NCBI GenBank assembly: GCA_036788835.1
Contig: DAIQMR010000018.1
Span: forward strand, 1 to 48,973
Source: JALCSJ01 sp036788835
GTDB taxonomy: Bacteria; Bacillota; Negativicutes; Acidaminococcales; Acidaminococcaceae
Reading direction: 5' to 3'
Length of the DNA stretch: 48,973 nucleotides
Within the stretch, counting starts at the first letter, position 1. Each line of letters starts with the position of its first letter. The notes under the pieces were generated by a model, which searched no databases, had not been told where the DNA came from, and was given only the letters and a program-made list of their open reading frames with translations. Of this stretch, positions 1 to 8,646 are shown piece by piece. Made by a program: the position numbers and the translations under genes.

Positions 1-30
1 CATCTGTCGAAACTTACTGGCATTATCCAT
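1..30 (-). CDS. Possible start of a divergent gene, cut by the window edge
   Basis: On the minus strand an ATG at 30 opens a frame that stays open to the window edge (ten codons, MDNASKFRQM). A minus-strand extended -10 box (TGGTATAAT, 67-75) lies upstream, which supports a real divergent transcript. A GGGGAG motif at 46-51 is about 15 bases from the ATG, too far for a normal ribosome binding site, so the start is uncertain. Too little is visible to name a product. Its position opposite an ABC importer would suit a regulator, but that is only inference. Confidence 0.3.
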   Translation of the reverse strand, partial: MDNASKFRQM

Positions 31-66
31 GTTTATTTTTTACTGCTCCCCGAGTTTTCTAAGATG

Positions 67-156
67 ATTATACCATAAAAAAGTATTTTTTGGAAAAATA
101 CATACACTCCAAGAGATACATTCTTTGTTAACTTTTTGTGAATTTTATGATAAAAT
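67..156. promoter_or_regulatory. Divergent promoter region with a dyad operator candidate
   Basis: Minus strand: TATAAT at 67-72, preceded by TG one base upstream (extended -10). Plus strand: TTAACT (128-133), 17 bases, then TAAAAT (151-156), or alternatively TTGTTA (125-130), 15 bases, TATGAT (146-151). Between them is a perfect 8-bp inverted repeat, GTATTTTT/AAAAATAC at 83-90 and 94-101 with a 3-base centre, placed where a regulator could act on both promoters. The boxes are visible; the operator role is inferred. Confidence 0.45.
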
Positions 157-185
157 GTATCCATTATAAAGTGCAGGAGACTCTA

Positions 186-947
186 ATGCAAAAGCCTAAT
201 TTTATACAAAAGAACTTAATATTTGTTGTAATTTTAGTTCTCTGGTATATTGCGTCCCAATTAGGCATATGGAGTTCCTATGTTTTGCCTTCCCCCGGCC
301 ATGTGCTGCTTACCGCTTCCACCATGCTGGTAAAAGGCGAACTTCTGTCTGCCCTAGTCACTAGCTTGCGACGCATTTGCCTGGGTTTTGGCTGTTCCGT
401 GCTTCTGGCCTTTCTGGTTAGTTTCTTATTCGTTCTCTATCCTGCTGCCAGAACATATCTGGACGGTATTTTTAATACGCTCAGACATATTCCCCCTATC
501 AGTCTGATTCCTCTCCTGATTCTCTGGTTCGGCATTGAGGAAACCCCAAAGATACTAGTTATTATTATGGCTTCTTTCTTTCCCATACTTCTTAACATAG
601 ACGCCGGTTTATCCGGCTGCGACAAAAAGCTTTTGGAGGTTGGCCAAGTCCTTGGGTTCAGCAAAAGTAAACAGCTAAAAAAAATCATGCTGCCTTATGC
701 TCTTCCCCACATACTTGTAGGCATGCGAATCGGTTTGGGTTTTAGCCTTAGGGCAATTATCGGGGCAGAAATGATTGCCGCTGCCAACGGTTTAGGCTAC
801 TTAATCCTAGATAGTCAGGCCATGTCTCGCAGTGATAAGGTAATCGTAGGAATTATCTTTATCGGACTTTTGGGCCTGCTGATTGATAAGGCTTTTTCTC
901 TGGTTATCAAGCATCTGGTTCCCTACAGTCAGGAGCTAAACCCATGA
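186..947 (+). CDS. ABC transporter permease, SsuC/TauC type
   Basis: Inner-membrane permease of an importer of the nitrate/sulfonate/taurine family, 253 residues, about six hydrophobic segments. The binding-protein-dependent permease loop, with the LEVGQVLGFS stretch followed by the conserved LP, is visible in the second half and would contact the ATPase encoded next. I chose ATG 186 over an upstream in-frame start at 138 because AGGAGA (175-180) sits five bases before it and the earlier codons look non-coding. The stop overlaps the ATPase start by four bases (ATGA), indicating translational coupling. The family takes up sulfonates, nitrate, thiamine precursors and similar small molecules; nothing here fixes the substrate. 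Confidence 0.88.
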   Translation: MQKPNFIQKNLIFVVILVLWYIASQLGIWSSYVLPSPGHVLLTASTMLVKGELLSALVTSLRRICLGFGCSVLLAFLVSFLFVLYPAARTYLDGIFNTLRHIPPISLIPLLILWFGIEETPKILVIIMASFFPILLNIDAGLSGCDKKLLEVGQVLGFSKSKQLKKIMLPYALPHILVGMRIGLGFSLRAIIGAEMIAAANGLGYLILDSQAMSRSDKVIVGIIFIGLLGLLIDKAFSLVIKHLVPYSQELNP

Positions 948-1660
948 GCAAATTAATCCTTGCTAATTTGACGAAAAGTTACTTGGTTAATAAAGAGCTC
1001 CATCCTGTTTTAAATGATATCAGCTGTACTGCTGATTGCTGTGCCATTACAGTAGTTCTGGGAAAAAGCGGCTGTGGTAAAACGACTCTTTTACGGTTAA
1101 TCTGTGGTCTGGAAAAACCGGATTCCGGTTCTATTGTTAACCCGGACAATATTAAAATAGGCATGATGTTTCAAGAAGCTCGACTGATGCCCTGGCTCAC
1201 CTGCGAAGAAAATATTACTTTCGGTTTAAATCATGATTATGCTAAAAAAAGAATTGCCGATTTATTGACCATGGTGGGTTTGACCGAATTTGCCCAGTCC
1301 TATCCCGGTGAACTCTCGGGCGGCATGCAGCAAAGAGCTGCCCTGGCCAGAACTTTGGCCTGTGACAATGATTTGATTCTAATGGACGAACCTTTTGCTG
1401 CTTTAGATTATTTCACCCGTCAAGCCATGCAAAAAGAAGTTTTGCAAATCAAGGAAACTTCTCATTCCGGTATCATCTTCGTTACTCACAATATAGACGA
1501 AGCTTTGCTTTTGGCAGACAGGATTCTTATCCTGAAAGACGGCAGCATTACCCAAGACATTGTCCTGCCTAATAATAGCAGCCAAGACCGTGATCTTCTG
1601 GATTCCCAATATATTGCTTTAAAACGACAGATTTTGGCCGCTTTACAAATTGACCAATGA
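944..1660 (+). CDS. ABC transporter ATP-binding protein, SsuB/TauB type
   Basis: Cytoplasmic ATPase of the importer, 238 residues, full length for the family. Walker A GKSGCGKT is at residues 40-47, the Q-loop glutamine near 78, the ABC signature LSGGMQQR at 125-132, Walker B LILMDEP at 145-151 and the switch histidine in THN near 183. All catalytic elements are intact. It overlaps the permease gene by four bases and its own stop overlaps the region where the lipoprotein gene is initiated, so the three genes form one operon. It would energise uptake through the permease using substrate delivered by the lipoprotein. Confidence 0.92.
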   Translation: MSKLILANLTKSYLVNKELHPVLNDISCTADCCAITVVLGKSGCGKTTLLRLICGLEKPDSGSIVNPDNIKIGMMFQEARLMPWLTCEENITFGLNHDYAKKRIADLLTMVGLTEFAQSYPGELSGGMQQRAALARTLACDNDLILMDEPFAALDYFTRQAMQKEVLQIKETSHSGIIFVTHNIDEALLLADRILILKDGSITQDIVLPNNSSQDRDLLDSQYIALKRQILAALQIDQ

Positions 1661-1677
1661 AATGTGAGGAGATTATT

Positions 1678-2661
1678 ATGAGAAAAAAATTCATAAATAA
1701 GTTTTCGGCAAGTGTTTTGGCAGCTTTAATGCTGGGAGTATTATTAACCGGCTGCGGCGGAACCACTAAGACAACCTCTGCACCGGCCAAGCCAGCTGCC
1801 TCTTCCGTAAAAAAAATCGTAGCCACTTATGTCCAGTCGCCTTTAAATGTGCCCAGTATAGTAGAAAAAGAGCAAAAGGCTTTTGAGGCAGCTTTTAAAG
1901 CTAAAAACATTCCCTTTGCATACTCAACTATTACCTCAGGTGCAGACCAGACCGCCGCCCTGGCTTCCGGCGATATCCAATTCCTGAATTGCGTAGGCGG
2001 TTCTTCCGTGTTATTAGCAGCTTCCAACGGAGCCGATATTAAAATACTGAGTCTTTATTCCAGTGCTCCTAAAGCCTTTAAACTGTTCGGGAAAAAAGGT
2101 ATTAATTCTCCGCAGGATTTAAAGGGCAAAACTATCGCCGGGCCTAAAGGCACTATTCTTCATGAATTATTGGCCGCTTATTTAAAAAAAGGCGGTTTGA
2201 CTATGAAAGATGTAAAGTTCGTGTCCATGAGCATCCCGGCGGGCAGGAGTGCGCTGGAAGCCGGTAGTGTCGATGCCGCCCTTATGGCAGGACCGATAGC
2301 GTATACAGCTGAGAAAAACGGTCTCCATGTTATTACTTCCGGGGAGGGATTGGTTTCCGGCCTGACGGTCACTGCCACCAGTCAGAAATTCTATGCGGCC
2401 CACAAAGATCTGGCAGCTATTTTCCTGAAGGTCCAGCAAGATACCATTAAATATATTGCCTCTCACCAAAAAGAAGCTATCGCCATGACGGCAAAAGTCA
2501 CTGACCTAAAACCCGGAGCAGTAGAAGAAATGTACAAGCTCTATGATTTCAGCATGAATGTTACATCGGAAGCAAAAGCTTCTCTCAAGAGCACTCAGGA
2601 CTTCCTGCTTTCCTCAGGTATGATGGAGAAAAAAGTTGACGTAGATAAATTGTTCATTTAG
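1678..2661 (+). CDS. ABC transporter substrate-binding lipoprotein, NMT1/TauA-like
   Basis: Extracytoplasmic binding protein of the importer, 327 residues. The N-terminus is a lipoprotein signal peptide: basic start, hydrophobic stretch, lipobox LTGC with the acylated cysteine at residue 26, then a Thr/Ala/Pro-rich linker. The mature part has the periplasmic-binding-protein pattern of the NMT1/SsuA family (segments such as SGADQTAALASGDIQ and LKGKTIAGPKGT). ATG 1678 is preferred to the in-frame ATG at 1657 because GAGGAG (1664-1669) precedes it and the lipobox is then at the normal distance. Substrate unknown. Confidence 0.88.
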   Translation: MRKKFINKFSASVLAALMLGVLLTGCGGTTKTTSAPAKPAASSVKKIVATYVQSPLNVPSIVEKEQKAFEAAFKAKNIPFAYSTITSGADQTAALASGDIQFLNCVGGSSVLLAASNGADIKILSLYSSAPKAFKLFGKKGINSPQDLKGKTIAGPKGTILHELLAAYLKKGGLTMKDVKFVSMSIPAGRSALEAGSVDAALMAGPIAYTAEKNGLHVITSGEGLVSGLTVTATSQKFYAAHKDLAAIFLKVQQDTIKYIASHQKEAIAMTAKVTDLKPGAVEEMYKLYDFSMNVTSEAKASLKSTQDFLLSSGMMEKKVDVDKLFI

Positions 2662-2693
2662 AAAATTGACAAAAGAAACAGGCAGCTTTAAAA

Positions 2694-2735
2694 GAAAACT
2701 CCCCGCTTTTTAAAGCCGGGGAGTTTTCTTCTTTT
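2694..2735. terminator. Bidirectional intrinsic terminator
   Basis: A strong hairpin with arms GAAAACTCCCCG and CGGGGAGTTTTC, followed on the plus strand by a T-rich stretch (TTCTTTTTATTC). It ends the ABC operon on the plus strand. It also overlaps the last codons of the convergent histidine kinase gene, so it can stop that transcript too. Confidence 0.85.
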
Positions 2736-4878
2736 TATTCTTTTTAAGGCACTCGCAAATATAATGATAGAGCATTTCAGCTTTGATAGGTTTTGATAGG
2801 TGAGCATTCATGCCTGCTTCTCTTGTAGCTTCCACATCTTCGTCCAGGGCATTGGCTGTCATAGCAATAATGGGAATTGTCTCAGCATCACACCGAGAAA
2901 TTTTTCTTATGGCCTTAGTTGCCTTAATGCCGTCCATTACCGGCATCCGCATATCCATCAAAATAAAATCGTAATAATCTGCACCCTTGGCCGTGAAAAT
3001 ATCAACTGCTTCCTGTCCATTTTTAGCCCAATCTGTCATGCAACCCATATTTTCCAAAAGTTTTTGGGCTATGATATAGTTAATATTAATATCTTCTGCC
3101 ACCAAAGCTCTGGTCCCTGACATAACAGACATAATATCTTCATTATTTCTTCTGGGCAGAATATCTATAATTGTCGTATTTTTTATAGCAATGGGAAAAT
3201 GCATATTAACAATAAATTCTGTACCCAAACCTTTCTTGCTTTGGCACACAATAGAACCACCCATAGCCGTAATCAGAAGCTTGGTTAAAGAAAGGCCAAG
3301 ACCTACACCATTATAAGCTGAGGTAATGCCTTCACTTTCCTGGGCAAAAGGTTGAAACAATCTTTTTTGGAATTCCTCGCTCATGCCTATACCATCATCT
3401 TTAACAGAAACCGTTACCGGCAGTTTACTATTTTCCACAGGATGAGATACTACGCTTAAAGTTACATGTCCATCCGGTTGGGTAAATTTAACGGAGTTAT
3501 TCAAAATATGTAAAAAGATCTGCATGAGACGCTTTTCATCAGCAGCAATGTCAATAGGTTCACATTTTCCCACATCAAGAAGGAAACTAATATGTTTTTC
3601 GGAAAAAGCAGGCTCCATGGTTTTTCTCAGACTAGCAAAGAAAACCGGCAAGTTTAAAACTTCCTGATGAAGCTTTATGGAATCTCCGGATGCTTGATCC
3701 ATATCCAAAAGATTGTTAACCATATTCAACAGCATATTACCCGAATAGTTGATTTTGGACAAATAATCTTGTATCACCCAAAGACTGGTTTCCTCTTTGC
3801 CCAACTGACAAAATCCCAGTATGGCATTCAAAGGTGTACGCATTTCATGACTAACTTTAGACAGGAACTGGCTCTTGTAGGCACTGGCCTTTTTCGCCTT
3901 CTTGAGTGCCTCGGCAATGCGCTCCTGGTCCTGCTGTTCCATAAATTTTTGTGCTTCAATATCGGTGAAGTATAAAAAACACTCTGCATTCCCTGTCAAA
4001 GGATTGTGCAAAAGATCCAGTGCCCCATTCACCCAGCGGGAATACCCATCACGGAAATTATAAATAAATTCCGTTTCATAGTGAGTGCGTCCGGCCGACA
4101 GCATTTGCAGCAATTGATCTGTGGTACCTGCTTGTAAAAAATCAGTATTAATCTTCCCGTATTTTATAATATGATTGTGCACGTATTCCATAAACTCATC
4201 TACCGTAGGATACATCTCCGTAACATCCTGCATATTTGAAGCCATGGAATTAAGATGAGTAAAGATACTTTCGGGAACATTCCCTGTCAAATTCAACTTA
4301 GCATAAAGCAGGGATTTAACACCTAAAACTTCCCGGTAATTAACCTGCTCACTGTATAACTTTTTCAGTTCTTCTTCTTTTTGAACAGAAATATCAGTGC
4401 CGATAACCTTTATTGGCTTCCCTGTAACGGTGTCCTTTTCCACAACAGAATACTTCAAAAGACGCCATTCGTAGCTACCTTTCAGTTTTTCCCTGACCCT
4501 GCATTCAACTTCCTGGGCACCCTCTTTTATCTTTTTATCTGTTTCCATAAAGATAAGAATATCGTCCTTATGAATACGGTCATTTTCCATCCAGCTCTGT
4601 GGATAGTTCTCCATAACATGTGTCACATGAAAAGCATCTGTCCCCACATCACTTTGCACGGCCTTAGCTTCTTGGGGGTAGTACTCCCAATAAAAAAGCC
4701 CGCCGTGATATATGGCAGCCTGCAAGCTGCGTTTCTGAACCTCCAATGCTTTCTGGGAATTCTGTAGTTCTGTAAGCAACTGTTTGTTCTTTTTACAGTT
4801 TGTAATTTCAGCTATGAGAAATGTTACAAGCAGAACCAAAAAAAAGACCAACACCCAAAACAAGTCTCCCTGGTACAT
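2710..4878 (-). CDS. Hybrid sensor histidine kinase (PAS, HisKA, HATPase, REC)
   Basis: Membrane-bound hybrid kinase of 722 residues. Order: one N-terminal membrane helix (about 8-24) with almost no extracytoplasmic part; coiled coil (about 30-50); a PAS-like region beginning with FYWEYYPQ; a second PAS-like segment around 270-310; HisKA with phospho-acceptor His344 in SHEMRTPLN; HATPase with N box and DDGIGM; and a C-terminal receiver with phospho-acceptor Asp642 in LMDMRMP. The end is very lysine-rich. AAAGGA precedes the ATG. No response regulator or HPt gene is adjacent, so its output partner must be elsewhere. It is paralogous to the kinase at 16477-19668, sharing the FYWEYYPQ segment and the receiver tail. 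Signal unknown. Confidence 0.9.
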   Translation of the reverse strand: MYQGDLFWVLVFFLVLLVTFLIAEITNCKKNKQLLTELQNSQKALEVQKRSLQAAIYHGGLFYWEYYPQEAKAVQSDVGTDAFHVTHVMENYPQSWMENDRIHKDDILIFMETDKKIKEGAQEVECRVREKLKGSYEWRLLKYSVVEKDTVTGKPIKVIGTDISVQKEEELKKLYSEQVNYREVLGVKSLLYAKLNLTGNVPESIFTHLNSMASNMQDVTEMYPTVDEFMEYVHNHIIKYGKINTDFLQAGTTDQLLQMLSAGRTHYETEFIYNFRDGYSRWVNGALDLLHNPLTGNAECFLYFTDIEAQKFMEQQDQERIAEALKKAKKASAYKSQFLSKVSHEMRTPLNAILGFCQLGKEETSLWVIQDYLSKINYSGNMLLNMVNNLLDMDQASGDSIKLHQEVLNLPVFFASLRKTMEPAFSEKHISFLLDVGKCEPIDIAADEKRLMQIFLHILNNSVKFTQPDGHVTLSVVSHPVENSKLPVTVSVKDDGIGMSEEFQKRLFQPFAQESEGITSAYNGVGLGLSLTKLLITAMGGSIVCQSKKGLGTEFIVNMHFPIAIKNTTIIDILPRRNNEDIMSVMSGTRALVAEDININYIIAQKLLENMGCMTDWAKNGQEAVDIFTAKGADYYDFILMDMRMPVMDGIKATKAIRKISRCDAETIPIIAMTANALDEDVEATREAGMNAHLSKPIKAEMLYHYICECLKKNKKKKTPRL

Positions 4879-4946
4879 TGTCCTTTACCCCGCTTAATAA
4901 TATCCATTTACGGCATTTCACAAATATGATTAACAACATATTACAT

Positions 4947-4955
4947 ATTATAGCA
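4947..4955 (-). promoter_or_regulatory. Extended -10 promoter of the hybrid kinase gene
   Basis: Minus strand reads TGCTATAAT, an extended -10 element about 70 bases upstream of the kinase ATG. No convincing -35 box is seen at 16-18 bases, which is common for extended -10 promoters. Confidence 0.5.
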
Positions 4956-5067
4956 TATTATTTTAAAAAAAGGTGTTAGGTCTTTAGCCAATGCCAATGT
5001 TTCGAACATGTTAACTTTCAGCACACCCATTTTCCCCCTTTTTAATAGGGTTGTTTAGCTATGAAAT

Positions 5068-5101
5068 ATGCCCAAACCGCAGTATCACTGGGTTTGGGCA
5101 T
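5068..5101 (-). terminator. Hairpin terminator downstream of tmRNA
   Basis: An 11-bp perfect stem (ATGCCCAAACC at 5068-5078, GGTTTGGGCAT at 5091-5101) with a 12-base loop lies 24 bases beyond the tmRNA 3' end. The T tract is weak (ATATTTCAT on the minus strand), so its efficiency is uncertain. It may also block read-through towards the kinase promoter. Confidence 0.55.
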
Positions 5102-5124
5102 TGTATTAATGATAGGTTGAAATT

Positions 5125-5472
5125 TGGTGGAGATGAGGGGAGTCGAACCCCTGTCCGAAAGTATTGCCTTGCAACTTTCTACGAGCGTATCCCTCATTTT
5201 TTATTTCGCAGCCTCATCGCCTAAAGGCGGGCTAATCAACCGCTATCTCGATAAGTTTCCCTTAGTCTCTCCGAGAATTGAAACTAAAGTATCCTGCAAG
5301 TGACGTCTCTTCCCCTCTTGCAGGAGGAGAGAAGAGAGACGTTAGCATTTAAGCTGCTAAAGCGTAATCTTCGTTTGCGTTTATAACGCGTTTTCCACCG
5401 TTTTGCGGGGTTGATGGAATCCCGGCTCGCTTATCACAAAACACGTACCCCCGTCGAAACCAGTGCATCCCC
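5125..5472 (-). ncRNA. ssrA: Transfer-messenger RNA (tmRNA)
   Basis: Rescues stalled ribosomes by trans-translation, acting with SmpB. The 3' end carries the T-arm GTTCGA and an encoded CCA (5125-5127). The 5' end at 5472 is set by pairing GGGGATG with CATCTCC in the acceptor stem. The tRNA-like 5' section has the typical CTGGTTTCGACGGGG. The resume codon is GCA at 5376-5378, and the open tag reads ANEDYALAA followed by TAA (5349-5351), giving AANEDYALAA after the alanine brought by the tRNA part. The tag ends in the usual LAA degron recognised by ClpXP-type proteases. The total length of 348 bases is normal. Confidence 0.97.
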
Positions 5473-5489
5473 AGTTTCGAAGCGAAAGC

Positions 5490-5519
5490 ATTATAACATA
5501 TTATTTGCTTAAATAGCAA
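5490..5519 (-). promoter_or_regulatory. tmRNA promoter
   Basis: Minus strand TTGCTA (5514-5519), 18-base spacer, TATAAT (5490-5495). It starts transcription about 10-15 bases upstream of the mature tmRNA 5' end. Confidence 0.75.
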
Positions 5520-5531
5520 GGTGTAAATATA

Positions 5532-5564
5532 CCCAAAATAGTGGTGGGAGTATGCCACCATTAT
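5532..5564 (-). terminator. Terminator of the miaB-htpX chain
   Basis: Stem ATAATGGTGG/CCACCACTAT on the minus strand (5538-5547 with 5555-5564, one G-T pair), followed by ATTTTGGG. It overlaps the htpX stop codon. The U tract is short, so part of the transcription may continue into ssrA. Confidence 0.5.
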
Positions 5565-6421
5565 GCAAATTTTATAATTTGACCATTACGCATTTCTTGG
5601 GCTTCTTCCCGGAGACGTTTTACTCTATCTTCTGTAGAAGGGTGGGTGCTGAACATAGTCTTAGCATCCTGTGCGCTAAATGGCGACACGATAAACATGT
5701 GGGCCGTAGCCTGGGTAGCCTGAGGCAAAGTTCTTTGTTTATTAATGCCCTCCAGTTTTTCCAAAGCATCGGCCAAGGCATCAGGGTTACCGCACAATGC
5801 TCCCCCGGAATGATCCGCCATATATTCCCTGGACCGGGAAATTGCTAATTGAATAATCATGGCAGCCATAGGTGCCAGCAATAGCACCAGTAATCCAATA
5901 ATAGGATTGGAGCGTCTGTCATCCCTGCGCCCGCCCCCAAAGAACATGCCAAACCTGGCAACCATGGAAATGACACCGGCCATTGCCGCTGCTACAGAGC
6001 CAATGAGAATATCTCCGTGCTTCACATGGCTTAATTCATGGCCCAGTACTCCTTCGATTTCTGCCGGACTCAGCACATTCATAATTCCGGTAGTAACGCA
6101 CACTGCCGCATGTTCAGGATTACGCCCGGTGGCAAAAGCATTGGGTACTGCGCTATTGACTATATAAACTTTAGGCATAGGCAGATTGCCCCTCTGTGCC
6201 AATTTTTGCACGATACCATAAAGTACCGGTTCCGTAGCCGCATCTACCGGTGTTGCCCCATATTGGGCAATAACTATTTTGTCGCTGTTCCAATACATGA
6301 CAAAGTTAGAAACAATGGAGAAAACCAGCATGAACATCATGCCATTGGCCCCTCCGATATAATCTCCCAAAAATACCAATATAACGGTCATTAAGGCCAT
6401 TAAAAAAGTTGTTCTTAGCAT
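5561..6421 (-). CDS. htpX: Membrane zinc metalloprotease HtpX
   Basis: M48 family inner-membrane protease, 286 residues, full length, involved in membrane protein quality control alongside FtsH. Two N-terminal helices (about 5-20 and 28-46), zinc motif HELSH at 128-132 and the third ligand Glu199 in SREYMAD, flanked by two further hydrophobic segments (about 140-160 and 175-193). AGGAGG seven bases before the ATG. It is the last gene of the long chain that begins at miaB, ten bases after the deacetylase-like gene. Confidence 0.95.
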   Translation of the reverse strand: MLRTTFLMALMTVILVFLGDYIGGANGMMFMLVFSIVSNFVMYWNSDKIVIAQYGATPVDAATEPVLYGIVQKLAQRGNLPMPKVYIVNSAVPNAFATGRNPEHAAVCVTTGIMNVLSPAEIEGVLGHELSHVKHGDILIGSVAAAMAGVISMVARFGMFFGGGRRDDRRSNPIIGLLVLLLAPMAAMIIQLAISRSREYMADHSGGALCGNPDALADALEKLEGINKQRTLPQATQATAHMFIVSPFSAQDAKTMFSTHPSTEDRVKRLREEAQEMRNGQIIKFA

Positions 6422-6430
6422 TTTATCCTC

Positions 6431-7732
6431 CTACATTAACAATTGACTTATAGGTACAACCTTAATTCCCGAATCTACCAGTTCCTTGTATATCTCCCGC
6501 CATGCTTCAGCAGTAGCCGGTCTGGCATGGGATATGACAATAATAGAACCATTTTTGTCAGCACTGGCAGCTGCTTCCCAAATTTTACTTTTAATGGCGC
6601 TTATATCACTGCTATTATCCAAGAAGAGCTGGTTGCGTCCTGTTTTTACACCCATCTGTCCGGCCAGCTTGAAGCCTAGGGACGAGGCCGCGGTTCTGCT
6701 GTCCACAAAGAACAGGTCATTCTTTTTCAGCACTTCTAAAACAGCATACATAGTATTGTAATCTGATGTAGCTTTGGAACCCTGATGATTATTGACTCCT
6801 TTGATACCTGGCAAAGAATTAATGGCATCATTGGTCAGTTTTTGAATATCCTGTTTGCTCATTCCCACTTTAACAACCCGGGGTTCCGAACTGGTACCGT
6901 TAACAGGTTCCATGGGCAAATGCAGCATAGGTACCTGGCTATTGCTTTTTATAATCTGTAAAGCAGCAGTGCTGTTGCCTTTAAAAGGAATAATGGCAAA
7001 AGCCATATCAATAGGCAGCTTCGCCAAAGCCCTGACGGGTCCTAAGTCATAGCCGCAGTCATCTATGATAATAGCCATTTTACCGGAATATTTTTTCCCG
7101 GAAGCCTTCTGCTTCATTTTTTCTTCTTTGGCAATTTCCTTGCTTTTTTCGTTAGTCTGGTCTCCATTGAAAACTATAACCCTATCTGTGATGAAAGTTT
7201 TTGTTTCCTTACCCACAGTTACAGCAATACCAATATTAAGAGCGATGGCCTGCTCTCCTACGTAGGTAATCACATGGTCGTCTTCCGTCGTGAGACCTTT
7301 ACCTTCTGCAGCCTCGGACAATATATTAACAGCCTTGCGGAGACTGTCACCATAGGGAATACCAATAAGGAGATTCCTTTCCTGCCAGGCAACTTTCCCT
7401 GGTCCGTCAGTGCGGTCCTGTTTCTGTTCCTTACGACCGTCATCTGACATTTGCCAGCCTTTGTTCTGCATTACTATTTCGTCCACAATGCGATGGGCTT
7501 CCTGAGATTTATCGTTTAAATCCAGGTCTGTATCCCCTACTACTGCCTTCTTAACAGATGGCACAATACTGCCCACGATTTCCCCAAAAGATTTTGGGCG
7601 GCTATCAGGAGATTTCCTGGAGGCCAGGAAAAAACCCAGGGACATCACAAACACTAAGATGGCCAGAAGCAGTAATAGTCCACTGCCATGTGATTTTTTC
7701 TTTTTATTGTTGGTGGTATTTCTTCTTACCAT
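6431..7732 (-). CDS. Divergent polysaccharide deacetylase family protein (YibQ type)
   Basis: 433 residues. A basic N-terminus, then one membrane anchor (about 18-36) and a variable linker with a small alpha/beta segment, place the C-terminal domain outside the inner membrane. From about residue 219 the protein matches the divergent polysaccharide deacetylase fold: IIIDDCG (Asp224/225), LPMEP, the NNHQGS motif with a conserved histidine, and VDSRTAASS. Members are found in diderm bacteria and are usually linked to envelope polysaccharide or cell division. The substrate is not known, and the family often lacks proven deacetylase activity. AGAGGAG precedes the ATG. It lies 12 bases after xerD. 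Confidence 0.85.
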   Translation of the reverse strand: MVRRNTTNNKKKKSHGSGLLLLLAILVFVMSLGFFLASRKSPDSRPKSFGEIVGSIVPSVKKAVVGDTDLDLNDKSQEAHRIVDEIVMQNKGWQMSDDGRKEQKQDRTDGPGKVAWQERNLLIGIPYGDSLRKAVNILSEAAEGKGLTTEDDHVITYVGEQAIALNIGIAVTVGKETKTFITDRVIVFNGDQTNEKSKEIAKEEKMKQKASGKKYSGKMAIIIDDCGYDLGPVRALAKLPIDMAFAIIPFKGNSTAALQIIKSNSQVPMLHLPMEPVNGTSSEPRVVKVGMSKQDIQKLTNDAINSLPGIKGVNNHQGSKATSDYNTMYAVLEVLKKNDLFFVDSRTAASSLGFKLAGQMGVKTGRNQLFLDNSSDISAIKSKIWEAAASADKNGSIIVISHARPATAEAWREIYKELVDSGIKVVPISQLLM

Positions 7733-7744
7733 TGCCTGCTCCTC

Positions 7745-8641
7745 TTACGCTCTGGGATGAGTTTTTTCGTACACGGCCTTTAACCTGCTATTGGTTAAAT
7801 GTGTATAAATCTGAGTTGTAGATATATCCGCATGGCCTAAAAGTTCCTGAACGGTTCTTAGGTCAGCTCCATTATCCAACAAATGTGTGGCAAAAGAGTG
7901 ACGAAGTATGTGGGGAGTCAAAACTTTTTTTATTCTCGCTTGGGTGCCATATAATTTAATAATCTGCCAAAATCTCTGTCTGGTCATGGCTTTCCCCCGT
8001 ACTGACAAGAACACCCTATCATCTTTTACCTTTTCTTTCATCAATTTAGGCCGTACCACGTTAAGATATTTTTCCACATACTGAACAGCATAATGGCCCA
8101 AGGGAATAATTCTCTCCTTAGAGCCTTTGCCGAAAGCAATGACGTATTTCATGGGCAGATTAATGCTGTTCAGTTTCAGATTAATCAGTTCGGAAACACG
8201 CATACCCGTGGCATAAAGAACTTCCAGCATGGTCCTGTCCCGAAAGCCTTCCTCCGTATTGAGGTCAGGAGCGGCTAAAAGTTTATCCACTTCGGAAATA
8301 TTCAAAACTTTAGGCAGCATTCTGGCCTTATTGCCCGCTTCCACCGCCTCGGAAGGGTCAATTGTCAAATATCCCTCATTGGTCATAAAACGGAAAAAGG
8401 CCTTAAGTGCTGCCAGCTTCCTTGCAAGGGAAGCCGGGGCATATCTTTCCTTTTTCAAAAAAGAAATATAGTTAATAACATCTTTACGCAAAACCTTGCC
8501 GGTGGTTTTTTTTATCCAACCGGCAAAAAGTTCCAAATCCCGGACATAGGCCTGGCGGGTATTAATGGACAAACCCAGTTCCACCGTAAGATATTCCAGA
8601 AACAGCTGTATATCTTTGTCCATTGCCGATTTCTTATCCAA
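7745..8641 (-). CDS. xerD: Tyrosine site-specific recombinase, XerD-like
   Basis: 298 residues, normal length for chromosome-dimer resolution recombinases. The N-terminal SAM-like core-binding domain covers about residues 7-95. The catalytic domain shows ATGMRVSEL (Arg), GKGSKERIIPL (Lys), HILRHSFATHLL (His-x-x-Arg), LLGHADISTTQIYTH (His and the nucleophilic Tyr). A TTG start at 8641 has AGAGGAA inside the end of hfq at a good distance; ATG at 8623 is the alternative and would shorten it by six residues. It sits in a housekeeping chain with no phage genes nearby, so a cellular Xer role is more likely than a mobile integrase. XerC versus XerD is not certain from sequence alone. Confidence 0.85.
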   Translation of the reverse strand: MDKKSAMDKDIQLFLEYLTVELGLSINTRQAYVRDLELFAGWIKKTTGKVLRKDVINYISFLKKERYAPASLARKLAALKAFFRFMTNEGYLTIDPSEAVEAGNKARMLPKVLNISEVDKLLAAPDLNTEEGFRDRTMLEVLYATGMRVSELINLKLNSINLPMKYVIAFGKGSKERIIPLGHYAVQYVEKYLNVVRPKLMKEKVKDDRVFLSVRGKAMTRQRFWQIIKLYGTQARIKKVLTPHILRHSFATHLLDNGADLRTVQELLGHADISTTQIYTHLTNSRLKAVYEKTHPRA

Positions 8642-8646
8642 CTAAA

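Noticed and set aside
4381..4767. 128-codon plus-strand frame inside the hybrid kinase gene
   Set aside because: Shadow of the kinase coding sequence, no start signals.
5349..5561. 70-codon minus-strand frame ending in ANEDYALAA
   Set aside because: It is the tmRNA tag frame extended by chance; the region is fully explained by ssrA.
7745..8641. Tyrosine recombinase as a mobile-element integrase
   Set aside because: It lies in a housekeeping gene chain, there are no attachment-site repeats or phage genes, and length and motifs fit the cellular Xer type.
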